Assembly: GCA_002159065.1 (NCBI GenBank)
Contig: LZRV01000085.1
Coordinates: 1 to 64,000 of the forward strand
Origin: Paenibacillaceae bacterium ZCTH02-B3
GTDB lineage: Bacteria; Bacillota; Bacilli; Paenibacillales; Paenibacillaceae
Direction of reading: 5' to 3'
Length of the DNA stretch: 64,000 nt
Part shown: positions 1 through 8,561 of the stretch, in pieces
Layout: each line of letters begins with the position of its first letter
How positions within the stretch are numbered: position 1 is the first letter of the stretch
The notes under the pieces: model-generated
Told to the model about the DNA's origin: nothing
Seen by the model: only the letters and a program-made list of their open reading frames with translations
Database searches by the model: none
Made by a program: the position numbers and the translations under genes

Positions 1-2
1 AA

Positions 3-245
3 ACTCTTGACCAGTGGATACGCCGGCGGCTGAGGATGTGCCTATGGAAGCAGTGGAAACGGATACGGACGCGCTACCGTGAACTGCGGGCGCTGGGGGT
101 ACCGGAACACTTCGTCCATATGATGGCGAACTCACGCCGGGGGCCATGGGAGATGTCCCGCAACCTGAACAACGCCCTTGACACCCGATATTTTCAGGCG
201 CAAGGGCTGGTCAGCATGCTTGAATGTTACTTGGCATTTCGTTAA
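3..245 (+). CDS. ltrA: Group II intron reverse transcriptase/maturase, C-terminal fragment
   Basis: The reading frame is open from the left edge and ends at 245, so only about 80 C-terminal residues are in the window. The sequence (WIRRRLRMCLWKQWKR..., then RELRALGVPE...ANSRRGPWEMS...LNNAL...YFQAQGL) is the typical maturase C-terminus of bacterial group II intron proteins. The full protein would be about 420-460 residues with a reverse transcriptase domain, needed for splicing and retrohoming. The family assignment is firm. Whether the part outside the window is intact cannot be seen. Intron RNA domains V and VI follow directly. Confidence 0.9.
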   Translation, partial: TLDQWIRRRLRMCLWKQWKRIRTRYRELRALGVPEHFVHMMANSRRGPWEMSRNLNNALDTRYFQAQGLVSMLECYLAFR

Positions 246-252
246 CTCTTCG

Positions 253-324
253 GAACCGCCTGGTGCGGACCCGCATGCCAGGTGGTGTGAGAGGACGGGG
301 GCTAGCCGCCCCCTTCTACTCGAT
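253..324 (+). ncRNA. Group II intron domains V and VI (3' end of intron)
   Basis: Directly after the maturase stop there is a hairpin with arms ACCGCCTGG and CCAGGTGGT (domain V position), followed by a second hairpin GGGGGC-tagc-GCCCCC and the CTACTCGAT 3' end typical of this intron class. The domain V start reads GAACC where this class usually has GAGCC, so the catalytic AGC triad may be AAC here, which would impair splicing. The layout is seen directly; the mutated triad is inferred from memory of family sequences. Confidence 0.7.
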
Positions 325-325
325 T

Positions 326-969
326 GTACGCCCAGCATGGGCGTCATCTTTAGGGTGAAAGTCGCGAACTGGGGGGCAGACGAGCGTCTACCGTTAGCCA
401 AGTAAAAAGGCATCCGTCGCGGAATTGAAGGGAACCAGAGCAAACGCACGGGCAAAATTCTACGAGACCAATTCAAGACTGGGATAGTCAGATGAGTTGA
501 GGTCAAACAAAACGAAATCCTAAGCAGCCAAGGGCTATCGCAATAAACTTGGGTAGCCATGGGCGGAATAATGATACTCTTATCAGGTAACCGCAGTCGG
601 GAGGTTGCGATGAAACGGAAGGAGTCAGCAGAAGCTATAGAAGGCCGGTACAGGACGCCGGAAGACGGATGTGCCAACAATAAGGAGAGAAGAAGTCGAT
701 GCATTCGTGAGACAAGCAACGTTATCCGAAAAAGTTTTTATGCGACGCTTGAGCGAACCAACCCATAAGGGACTTCTGGCAGGAGGTAGCGGTGGAGTTG
801 CAAGGAACCGCCAGAGCGTTGTGCTTGTCACCGGCACGAGGTCAGCACCTAGCGAACATCCCGATTGATGATTTGGAAATAGAAACTGGAACGAATGGGA
901 CACAGGTTTGTCCGGTACGTAGATGGCTGCAAGATCTTTGCAGCCAGGGAACGTGCCATGTGTTCTTGA
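326..969 (+). mobile_element. Second group II intron, 5' part only, degenerate
   Basis: Only one or two bases after the 3' end of the first intron, the sequence GTACGCCCAGCATGGGCG resembles the usual GTGCGCCCAG 5' start of the same broad intron class. The stretch then runs through domain I-like features (GGTGAAAGTC, AACTGGGGGGC, CCGTTAGCCAAGTAAA). Instead of a full intron protein gene it carries only a short, damaged piece of reverse transcriptase near 800-969, then stops matching. It is therefore a truncated, internally deleted copy lying head-to-tail behind the first. The boundaries are approximate. Confidence 0.65.
792..969 (+). pseudogene. Reverse transcriptase remnant (central catalytic motifs only)
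   Basis: One frame gives LSPARGQHLANIPIDDLE, matching the family motif around PLSPLLANI-LDDLD. Then a one-base frame change gives KLERMGHRFVRYVDGCKIFAARERAM, matching the RGHRFVRYADDC-IFV block that carries the YADD active site. Here YADD (916-927) reads YVDG, so a catalytic aspartate is lost. The N-terminal and C-terminal parts of the protein are absent. With the frameshift, the active-site change and the missing ends it cannot be functional. Confidence 0.75.
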
Positions 970-1124
970 TATAGATTTGAATTTAATTTTTTGAAAAGGT
1001 ACTTTATATAGGTGGGTTGAGGGGGATAGTCGTTCTTTCCGACTTGATTATTTCACGATAATCCGCAACTAAAGTAGTAAAGTGAACGTCAAATATTTAA
1101 GAAGAAAATAATGGAGGGCAGGTC

Positions 1125-3575
1125 ATGAAGGCAATTCCTAAAATTATTATTGCATCTGCAATCGCTCTTTCATCAGTTACATTTGGTTACTCTCAAGTGA
1201 ACGCGGCAATTGTTACTGAAAACGTTTATACAGAAATAATCGGCAACACTGTTAACTTGTCAGAAAAAGCATATTTAAAAATCAGCAATTTGACCATGGT
1301 CAGGCAGGACGGCTTTAATACAATTGCACTGATGGTAACTATTGAAAATGGGAATAACAGAGCATTGGACTTGATGGACTACTGGGTAAAAGCAAGAACA
1401 AAGCAAGGTGCTAGTGTTTCCCTCAAGTTGGCTTCAAAAGATAAGACAAAGAAAAGTGTTTCGCCGAAAACGTCAGAAGAAATGACGTTTTATGGGAAAG
1501 TTGATACAGACATTTCCTTGAAGGATTTGGTCTTTGAAGTGGTAAAATGGGACTTTTCAGTGCCCAATTATGAAAGGAAACTTGGAATATTGACTGTTCC
1601 GTCAAATTACAATCCAAGCATTCCGTTTCACTATAAAAAAATCGTTACCATTAATGGAACACCGGTTAAGACGTATGTTGAAAGGTTTAGTGCAAGCGCA
1701 CAGGAAGATTTTCTTATTGATGTTATTTTTGTGATTGAAAATGCGGGAGTATCCCCTGTTAACGATCCAAAATATAAATTTTATCTTCAGTCCGATTCAG
1801 GAATGCTGTATCCGCTGAATTCATCCGAACAGGAAGGCTATACCATTGTCCCAATGGAGCGAAAAACACTTGCACTTTCAGGCCAGTTGCCAGGACATGT
1901 GAAATCAAAATACTGGACGCTATTGGTGGCACAAGAAGATGAACAAGATAAGCTGCTTGTACCAGTAGCTTTATATCAGTTGCCGAGCATAGTTCAAAAT
2001 GTGAATGAAGAACAGAAAGTTTCTGTCTATGGTTTGCCCTTTACATTTCAGTTGAAAGATGTTCAACTCAACAGATACGGTGCTCAAATAACCGCCACCA
2101 TTCAAAACAGGGGAAACAAGTCGTTAAAATTGTCCAATTTCAAATTCCATGTTGTAAACGAGAAAAAAGAATCCATTCCTCTCAAAACAGATCAGGCAAA
2201 CGTAGAAATACTGCCCAATACAAACAAAGAGATCAGGCTGGTTTCAGATGTGTGGTATGACGGGGCCAATGACATCTACTTGGCAGTCAATTTCTCAGGT
2301 GTCAAAGCGCCGATTCTGGTTTACAATCTGAACAATCAGAATGCCAACGATAATAGGCTCGGGGTATGGAACACGTTTACCAATAAAGGTGTTCAGTATC
2401 AAATCATGCTTGAAGCAGTGGAACGTCAACCGGCGGCCGACGCTGATTTTGTGGTAGCCCATTTTGCTTTGAAGAATCCCGGAAGCAAAGCGTTGCCGGT
2501 TCCGGCTATGGGAGGAACAATCCTGTTTGATGGTATTGAGGCTAATTCGGAAGTAAACATAACGGGCCTGGAAAATGCAATTGCCTTGGGCGTAAATGAA
2601 CAAATCAAATTTTCTGTATATACATTGGTTCCCTATTCTTTCAACTTCAATAATTTAGACATTCAACTTTATGAAAAATCTGAGGACAAGAAGAAGAACC
2701 TGATCAAACTGTCTTCAAATGTTGCGAACTTTAACAAGTACAGTTTCGCCAATAATGGCGTCTACAGGATTTCCGATTTGGGGAAAACCGCCGAAGTCTC
2801 GATCAGGAAAGTAAACACTTATGTCAACTCTAATGGCAAGTTAATTTATGTTGAGCTGGATTATAAAAACAACGAAAAAAGATTCGCCGATGTCGCCAAA
2901 TTGGCCGCATATTTCAAAACGGACGACGAATCTTATTTCCCGGCAACGTTAACGGAAACCGATCAAAAGATAAGTCCTCAGGGGATGGGGTTAATGTCTC
3001 TTTGGGCAACCGTTCCCTCTGATCAATCTGTTGAAGATTTGACTTTGGTGTTGGGGCAAAAGATTGCAACGCCGGATTCAAAATACAGCGGAATCTTCAA
3101 AGTAGCATCCATCTCTTTGCCGGATGAAACGACCCTTGATGTGTCGCATATCAACAATACGTCTGTCGTAAGCACCTCGATGAGCAACCTGGAACTGCAA
3201 CCATACAATGTTTCTTTTGAGAATATTGTCGCAAATTACGTGGGAACACCAGGAAGCATTTCGCAGTTGAATATAAGCTTTTCTTATGTGCTGTTCAAGA
3301 AAAGCGGATATGACATTTTGCCGGAAGCGCATGATTTGGCGATCGAGTTTGTTGATGTTTTTAGCGGCATGTCTGTTACGCAAGTCATTCAGTCGTCCAA
3401 CTTGCAGGCGGGAGGTGTCCGAAGCTACACACTGACTATAAATGATCAGGCACTGTTGCAGAAATTGAGAAGCACAGGATTGTACCGTCTTAATATCTAT
3501 GATTCATATAAAGGGTATAACAAGCTTATAGCTAGTAAAGTAGACTGGTATTGGATGCAGCAGAACAATTTTTAA
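1125..3575 (+). CDS. Secreted protein of unknown function with beta-sandwich-like repeats
   Basis: The product has 816 residues. It begins with a clear signal peptide (basic start, hydrophobic stretch, cleavage near VNA-A at residues 26-28). GGAGGGCAG lies just upstream of the ATG. The mature part seems to contain about five related segments of 110-130 residues, each with a pattern like 'ITATIQNRGNKSLKLSNFKFHV...', 'VTIENGNNRALDLMDYWV' or 'AHFALKNPGSKALPVPAMG'. This is the type of Ig/DUF4352-like sandwich that compares a structured strand set with 'N-x-G' turns. No enzyme motif was seen. The gene is far richer in A and T than the genes from 4 kb on, which suggests acquisition by transfer. The next gene follows 12 bp later and is also exported, so the two may be co-transcribed. 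Confidence 0.75.
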   Translation: MKAIPKIIIASAIALSSVTFGYSQVNAAIVTENVYTEIIGNTVNLSEKAYLKISNLTMVRQDGFNTIALMVTIENGNNRALDLMDYWVKARTKQGASVSLKLASKDKTKKSVSPKTSEEMTFYGKVDTDISLKDLVFEVVKWDFSVPNYERKLGILTVPSNYNPSIPFHYKKIVTINGTPVKTYVERFSASAQEDFLIDVIFVIENAGVSPVNDPKYKFYLQSDSGMLYPLNSSEQEGYTIVPMERKTLALSGQLPGHVKSKYWTLLVAQEDEQDKLLVPVALYQLPSIVQNVNEEQKVSVYGLPFTFQLKDVQLNRYGAQITATIQNRGNKSLKLSNFKFHVVNEKKESIPLKTDQANVEILPNTNKEIRLVSDVWYDGANDIYLAVNFSGVKAPILVYNLNNQNANDNRLGVWNTFTNKGVQYQIMLEAVERQPAADADFVVAHFALKNPGSKALPVPAMGGTILFDGIEANSEVNITGLENAIALGVNEQIKFSVYTLVPYSFNFNNLDIQLYEKSEDKKKNLIKLSSNVANFNKYSFANNGVYRISDLGKTAEVSIRKVNTYVNSNGKLIYVELDYKNNEKRFADVAKLAAYFKTDDESYFPATLTETDQKISPQGMGLMSLWATVPSDQSVEDLTLVLGQKIATPDSKYSGIFKVASISLPDETTLDVSHINNTSVVSTSMSNLELQPYNVSFENIVANYVGTPGSISQLNISFSYVLFKKSGYDILPEAHDLAIEFVDVFSGMSVTQVIQSSNLQAGGVRSYTLTINDQALLQKLRSTGLYRLNIYDSYKGYNKLIASKVDWYWMQQNNF

Positions 3576-3587
3576 GGAAGGGTTCAC

Positions 3588-4064
3588 GTGAAAAAGAACA
3601 GATATATTTTGCTTGCGTTATTGTCGATCGTTCTATTATTTGGTGGCGGATCACAATTGATTTCAAGAGCTGAAAGTAACATGCAACCTGGTTCGGTTTC
3701 CGATCCGGTCGTTACCAAAAGCTACGTGGATCAAAAAGTGACCGAACTCGTTCGGCAGGAACTGGCGAATGTCGGGGGAGGAAGCGGCGGCGCAGCGCTT
3801 GAAGTGGTGACTTTACCCGCCGGGAAACGGCTGATCGTGACGGGCGGCAGCGAGGTGATCGTCCGCTCCGGCAAGGCAGTCGCCTACAGTCCGGACAGCA
3901 ACGGGCTGTCCGACCTCACCGACGGCAAGGACATTGCCCCCGGCAAACCGGTACCGGCCAATCACTTGATCCTGTTCCCCCGCGACGGAAGGGGCATTGA
4001 AGCCGATCCGGCCTCGGCGAACGGCCTGATTGTCCTTGTGCGCGGCACATATCACATTGAATAG
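3588..4064 (+). CDS. Small exported protein of unknown function
   Basis: The product has 158 residues and starts with GTG after GGAAGG. It has an N-terminal membrane/signal segment (ILLALLSIVLLFGGGSQLIS) with likely cleavage near SRA-ES. It continues with a short helical stretch (SYVDQKVTELVRQELANV), a glycine-rich linker (GGGSGG, residues 64-69) and a compact beta-rich C-terminal domain of about 90 residues that starts EVVTLPAGKRLIVTGGSEVIVRSG. I recognise no named family with certainty, though similar short exported proteins occur in Paenibacillus. Base composition changes inside the gene: the first 180 bases resemble the AT-rich upstream gene and the rest resembles the GC-rich chromosome. 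Confidence 0.75.
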   Translation: MKKNRYILLALLSIVLLFGGGSQLISRAESNMQPGSVSDPVVTKSYVDQKVTELVRQELANVGGGSGGAALEVVTLPAGKRLIVTGGSEVIVRSGKAVAYSPDSNGLSDLTDGKDIAPGKPVPANHLILFPRDGRGIEADPASANGLIVLVRGTYHIE

Positions 4065-4079
4065 AATACCAAAAAGGGG

Positions 4080-4116
4080 CAGGCCTTCCGCGGCAATTCG
4101 CCGAGAAGGCCTGTTT
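4080..4116 (+). terminator. Intrinsic terminator after the two exported-protein genes
   Basis: Nine-base arms CAGGCCTTC (4080-4088) and GAAGGCCTG (4105-4113) enclose a second small CGGC/GCCG stem. A short TTT follows and A-rich sequence precedes. It ends the transcription unit that starts at 1125. Confidence 0.7.
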
Positions 4117-4197
4117 CACTATTTCGGTTGATTTTACAAGAGTCCTGACGAGTATTGCCGAAATATAAAAATATACTACTCAATTTGGGAGTTTGAC

Positions 4198-5971
4198 ATG
4201 ACCGTTGCAGCAGGCTTTGCACTCGCCCTCATCCTGCTCATGATCGTATGTCTGGTGCTGGAACTGGCCAGGCCGGAATACATCATCCTGTTTGTGCTGT
4301 CCCTCTTTATCCTGACTGGCGTCATCACCCCGACGGAGGCGCTGAAGGTGTTTTCCAACCAGGAATTGATGACGATCGCGCTGCTTTTCGTGGTAGCGGG
4401 CGCCGTGCAACAGAGCGGGGTGCTCCACACGGCCGTCAAGAAGATACTGGGCGGAGGCTCGCGTCCGAGATGGACCCTTGTCCGCATGATGGGCGTCGTC
4501 TCGGCGTTTTCCGCTTTTATCAACAATACGCCGATCGTGGTGATGCTTCTTTCGGAAATCAAACGGTGGTGCCGGTCGAACCGCGTTTCGCCTTCCAAAT
4601 TCCTTATTCCCTTTTCTTTCGCGGCGGTGTTCGGCGGGACGCTCACCCTGATCGGGACATCCACCAACCTGGTGGTGCAGGGGTTGCTCGTGGAAAGCGG
4701 GCACCCCGGCATGACGATGTTCCAGATCGGGATGATCGGCCTTCCTGCGGCGGCCGTCGGCATCTTGTACATGGCGACCATCGGCTACCGGCTGCTGCCT
4801 GACCGACCCGACGTCGAGGACGCTGGCTTCCAACAGCCGGGAATACCTGATCTCGGTCCGGGTGGCCGATCACTGTCCAATCGTCGGCAAAACCATTGAA
4901 GAAGCGGGATTGCGGAACCTGAAGGGGCTGTATCTGTTCGAGATCGTCCGCGGCGGGGAGATCATCACACCGGTCTCGTCAAACGAAAAAATTCGGGCAG
5001 GAGACCGGCTGATTTTCACAGGAATCGTGTCGACCATTTCCGAATTGCAAACCATCAGGGGATTGGAGATCGAGACGGACAATCCCGTCGAGCTGTTCGA
5101 TCTGCAGAACGGCAATGCGCAGCTGGTAGAAGCCGTCATCCCGTCCCATTCTTCCCTGCTGAACAAAACCGTGAAGCAGGTGCAGTTCCGCAGCCGTTAC
5201 GACGCGGCGTTGGTGGCGGTCTGTCGCGACCGGGAACAGATCCGGCGCAAAATCGGCGACATCGTGCTCAAGCCGGGTGACGCGATTTTGCTGCTCACCG
5301 GGAAGGAGTTCGGGAAACGGGCTGGGGCCCATCGAGATTTCTACGTCATTACGGACGGCGGGAAGCACCGGCTGTTGGACAGGAGCAAGACATTCCTGGT
5401 AGTGCCGTGCCTGCTGGCGGTCGTCCTGCTTCCCGCCCTGCAGGTCATGTCCACGATGAAGGCGGCGCTGCTGGCCGTCCTGGTGTTGACCCTGGGACAA
5501 GCCGTAAGGGTCCAGGAAATCGCCAATTTTATTCCGTTCCGCATCCTGCTGCTCATCGCGGGTGCCTTCGGCATCGGAGCGGCGCTGGACGAAACGGGTG
5601 TGGACGACGCCCTGGCCGGCATGATCGCGGAAATGGCGCCGGGCCTTGACAAGATGGCTTTGGTCCTGATGATTTACCTGATCACCAATCTTTTGACTGA
5701 ACTCATCACCAACAGCGCCGCCGCGGCCATTGTGTTCCCGATCGCGCTGTCCCTGGCGCAGCAGACGGGCACGGATCCAATGGCACTCATTCTGCCCCTG
5801 ACCATGGCCGCATCGGCCGGTTTTGCCTCCCCCATCGGGTATCAGACCCATCTCCTGGTTTATGGTCCGGGCGGGTATCGGTTCGGGGACTTTGCCAAAG
5901 TGGGCCTGCCTCTGAATCTGCTGTTCATGCTGACCACGGTCGTGCTCGTCCGGGTTTACGGGCTGGTATGA
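4198..5971 (+). pseudogene. SLC13-type anion transporter with RCK/TrkA-C insert, frameshifted
   Basis: Two frames together encode one transporter. Residues from 4198 give the N-terminal membrane half (ALILLMIVCLVLELARPEYIILF..., then the INNTPIVVMLL and GTSTNLVVQG signature loops). The frame changes at about 4799-4806, where one extra base moves translation to the frame reading TDPTSRTLASNSREYLISVRVADHC. That frame continues through two TrkA-C-like domains (KTIEEAGLRNLKGLYLFEI..., LNKTVKQVQFRSRYDAALVAV) into the C-terminal membrane half (TNSAAAAIVFPIALSLAQQTG, ASPIGYQTHLLVYGPGGY), ending at 5971. The family (divalent anion:Na+ symporters, including sulfate/thiosulfate permeases) usually forms one protein of about 590 residues, which fits. 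The neighbouring APS kinase gene suggests sulfate as substrate, by inference. It is a genuine pseudogene unless the frame change is a sequencing error. Confidence 0.85.
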
Positions 5972-5993
5972 AATTTTTTTGGAAAGGAATCGG

Positions 5994-6603
5994 ATGATGA
6001 ACCGCAAATCGACAAACATAGCATGGCAACCGACCAAAGTTTCCAAGGAAGACCGGAGGCGGCTGAACGGGCACGGAAGCTGCGTGCTTTGGTTCACGGG
6101 TCTGTCCGGGTCAGGCAAATCGACCCTCGCCACGGAAGTGGAGAAAAGGCTGTTTCAAAGCGGCGTCCGCACCTACGTGCTGGACGGGGACAACATCCGG
6201 CACGGGCTCAACCGGGACCTGGGCTTCGGCAAGGACGACCGCAAGGAAAACATCCGCCGGATCGGCGAAGTGGCCAAGCTGTTCGTGGACGCCGGGATCG
6301 TCACCCTTACGGCGTTTATTTCGCCGTACCGGGAAGACCGGGATATGGTTCGGGGCCTGTTCGAACCTGGGGAATTCATTGAAATCGACGTCAAATGCAG
6401 CCTGGAAGAAATGCGAGCGCAGAGATCCGAAAGGGCTCTATCAAAAGGCGCGCAGGGGTGAAATCAAGGACTTCACCGGGATTTCCGCTCCTTACGAGGA
6501 ACCCGTGAATCCCGAGCTGGTGGTGGAAACCGAGCGGGAGACGGTGGAGGAATCGGTGGGCAAGGTGTTGGATTTCCTGTCCTCGTTCAAAGGTCTGCTG
6601 TAA
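5994..6603 (+). pseudogene. cysC: Adenylylsulfate (APS) kinase, frameshifted near residue 140
   Basis: APS kinase makes PAPS, the sulfate donor for sulfotransferases and assimilation. The frame from ATG 5994 (GGAAAGG 7 bp upstream) carries the P-loop GLSGSGKS (residues 36-43), [27 protein letters not shown] and FISPYREDR. At 6408-6411 one extra base in GAAATGC shifts the frame. The correct continuation, [25 protein letters not shown]...YEEP, is in the next frame to 6603. Without the extra base the protein would be about 203 residues, normal for CysC. The frame in use instead ends at 6461. It lies 22 bp after the transporter, so the two were probably an operon for sulfate uptake and activation. 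Confidence 0.88.
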
Positions 6604-6636
6604 GCATCGCCGCAAGAATCCAGTGCACCGGCCTCA

Positions 6637-6909
6637 ATCGAGAAAAAGCCGCTTTGGCCCAAGAGCCGGTGCGCGGTGACCGGCATATACATGTACGACG
6701 CCCGAGTTTTCGGGATCTTCCGGGGCCTCGAACCGTCCGTTCGGGGCGTGCCGGAGATCGCCGACGTGAACAACGCCTATTTGCGCCGGGGAGCTCATGG
6801 ACGACATCCTGCCCGGCTTATGGAGAGACGCGGGGACGCACGTTCGTATCCAAGGGCCAGCGAGCCGGCGAAGGACACCGTGCCGGGCGGGGAATTCGAA
6901 GGCTGGGGT
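6637..6909 (+). pseudogene. rfbA: Glucose-1-phosphate thymidylyltransferase, C-terminal remnant
   Basis: The stretch encodes IEKKPLWPKSRCAVTGIYMYDARVF, GLEPS-RG-PEIADVNNAYLRRG and, in a second frame, MDDILPGLWRDAGTHV, then returns to the first frame for SEPAKDTV. These are the C-terminal blocks of RmlA/RfbA (normally IEEKP...A-TGIY-YD, EITDVNN-Y, GxxWxDAGT). About 130-150 N-terminal residues, including the nucleotide-binding start, are missing and there are two frame changes. The remnant sits directly before rfbC, where an intact rfbA would be expected. If the strain makes dTDP-rhamnose, another RmlA must exist elsewhere. Confidence 0.85.
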
Positions 6910-7485
6910 GTGGCGGACTTGAAACTTCATCCATGCAGGCTGCCGGGGGTCAAGCTGATCGAACCCGAGGTGTTCGAGGATCGCCGCGGCTTTTTCATGG
7001 AGTCATATCATGAAGCTAAGTTCGCGGAGCTGGGCATCCATTGCCGGTTCGTGCAGGACAACCATTCGCTGTCGTTGGAACGCGGCGTGCTGCGCGGGCT
7101 GCACTATCAGCTGAAGCCGCGGGCACAGGCGAAGCTGGTGCGGGTGATCCGCGGCGCCGTGTACGACGTGGTGGTGGATTTGCGGCGCGGTTCGCCCACG
7201 TTCGGGCAGTGGGAAGGATTCGTGCTGTCGGCGGAGAACAAGCTGCAGCTTTTTGTCCCGCGGGGGTTTGCCCACGGCTTCTGCACGCTGGAGCCGGGCA
7301 CCGAGGTGCTGTACAAGGTGGACGACCTGTACGCGAGGGACCTGGAGCGAGGCATCGCCTGGAACGATCCGGCGCTTGGCATCCCGTGGCCGGTCAAGCA
7401 TCCGATTCTGTCGGACAAGGATGCGCGGCATCCGCCCCTGGCCGAAGCGGAATATAACTTCACCTGCGAGGAGGACGGCCCATGA
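6910..7485 (+). CDS. rfbC: dTDP-4-dehydrorhamnose 3,5-epimerase
   Basis: It catalyses the third step of dTDP-L-rhamnose synthesis in the cytoplasm. The 191-residue product has the family blocks LIEPEVFEDRRGFFMESYH, FVQDNHS-S-ERGVLRGLHYQ (with the catalytic histidine), KLVRVIRGAVYDVVVDLR and FVPRGFAHGF. The frame is open further upstream into the rfbA remnant. I chose GTG 6910 because homology begins a few residues later and the length then fits the family. Ribosome-binding sequence there (GGCTGGGG) is weak, so the start is uncertain and translation could even begin upstream as a fusion to the remnant. It overlaps rfbB by ATGA. Confidence 0.9.
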   Translation: MADLKLHPCRLPGVKLIEPEVFEDRRGFFMESYHEAKFAELGIHCRFVQDNHSLSLERGVLRGLHYQLKPRAQAKLVRVIRGAVYDVVVDLRRGSPTFGQWEGFVLSAENKLQLFVPRGFAHGFCTLEPGTEVLYKVDDLYARDLERGIAWNDPALGIPWPVKHPILSDKDARHPPLAEAEYNFTCEEDGP

Positions 7486-8474
7486 AGCTTCTGGTGACGG
7501 GCGGCGCCGGTTTCATCGGGAGCAACTTTGTTCATTACATGCTGCGCGAGTACGCGGATGTGGAAATTGTCAACGTCGACCTGCTCACCTATGCGGGAAA
7601 CCTGGACAACCTCCGCCCGGTGGAAGGAGACCCGCGGCATCGTTTCGTGCGGGCGGACGTGGCCGACCGGCAGGCGATGGAGCCGCTGTTTGCGGAAGGG
7701 ATCGACGCCGTGGTGCATTTCGCGGCGGAAACCCACGTGGACCGCAGCATCGCGGATCCGGGGGTGTTCGTCCGGACGAATGTGCTGGGCACGCAAACCT
7801 TGCTCGACTTGTCTTTGAAATATAAGGTGGGCAGATTTGTGCAAATTTCGACGGATGAAGTGTACGGCTCACTGGGAGAGACGGGGCGGTTCACCGAGTC
7901 GTCTCCGCTGGCCCCGAACAGCCCGTATTCCGCCAGCAAGGCGGGGGCGGACCTTCTTGTTCGGGCGTATCATGAAACCTACGGCCTGGACGCCGTCATC
8001 ACGCGCTGTTCCAACAATTACGGCCCCTACCAGTTTCCGGAGAAGCTTATCCCGCTCATGATCATGAACGCGCTGGAGAACCGGCCTCTTCCCGTGTACG
8101 GCGACGGGCTGCACGTGCGCGACTGGCTGCATGTGGAAGATCATTGCCGGGCCGTCGACCTGGTGCTGCGCAAGGGACGCGCGGGAGAGGTGTACAACAT
8201 CGGCGGCAACAACGAGCGCACGAACCTTCAAGTCGTGCGCACGATTTTGCGGGAACTGGGCAAGCCTGAGACGCTCATTGCCTTTGTGCCGGACCGTCCG
8301 GGCCACGACCGCCGGTATGCCATCGACGCGGGCAAAATCCGACTGGAGCTGGGATGGGAACCGCGGTATGAGTTCGCGGCGGGTATCCGGGATACGATCC
8401 GCTGGTACGTGGTGAACCGGGAGTGGCTGGAACGGGTGAAGTCGGGTGCGTACCGGGAGCTGCCGCCCTCTTGA
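7482..8474 (+). CDS. rfbB: dTDP-glucose 4,6-dehydratase
   Basis: It is an extended short-chain dehydrogenase that converts dTDP-glucose to the 4-keto-6-deoxy sugar using bound NAD+. The 330-residue product shows the Rossmann motif TGGAGFIGSN at residues 6-15, HFAAETHVDRSI, STDEVYGSLGETGRF, the catalytic YSASKAGAD, TRCSNNYGPYQFPEKLIP and HVRDWLHVEDHCRA. GGAGG lies before the ATG. It overlaps rfbC by four bases, so the two are translationally coupled. Confidence 0.95.
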   Translation: MKLLVTGGAGFIGSNFVHYMLREYADVEIVNVDLLTYAGNLDNLRPVEGDPRHRFVRADVADRQAMEPLFAEGIDAVVHFAAETHVDRSIADPGVFVRTNVLGTQTLLDLSLKYKVGRFVQISTDEVYGSLGETGRFTESSPLAPNSPYSASKAGADLLVRAYHETYGLDAVITRCSNNYGPYQFPEKLIPLMIMNALENRPLPVYGDGLHVRDWLHVEDHCRAVDLVLRKGRAGEVYNIGGNNERTNLQVVRTILRELGKPETLIAFVPDRPGHDRRYAIDAGKIRLELGWEPRYEFAAGIRDTIRWYVVNREWLERVKSGAYRELPPS

Positions 8475-8561
8475 CGTTCACCGCCGGACGGGTGGAGCCG
8501 CGGACGTTCCGGCCACTTTGGCGGCAGAGGAAGGAAGCCGAGGATGGGGAGGCGGTGCTCC

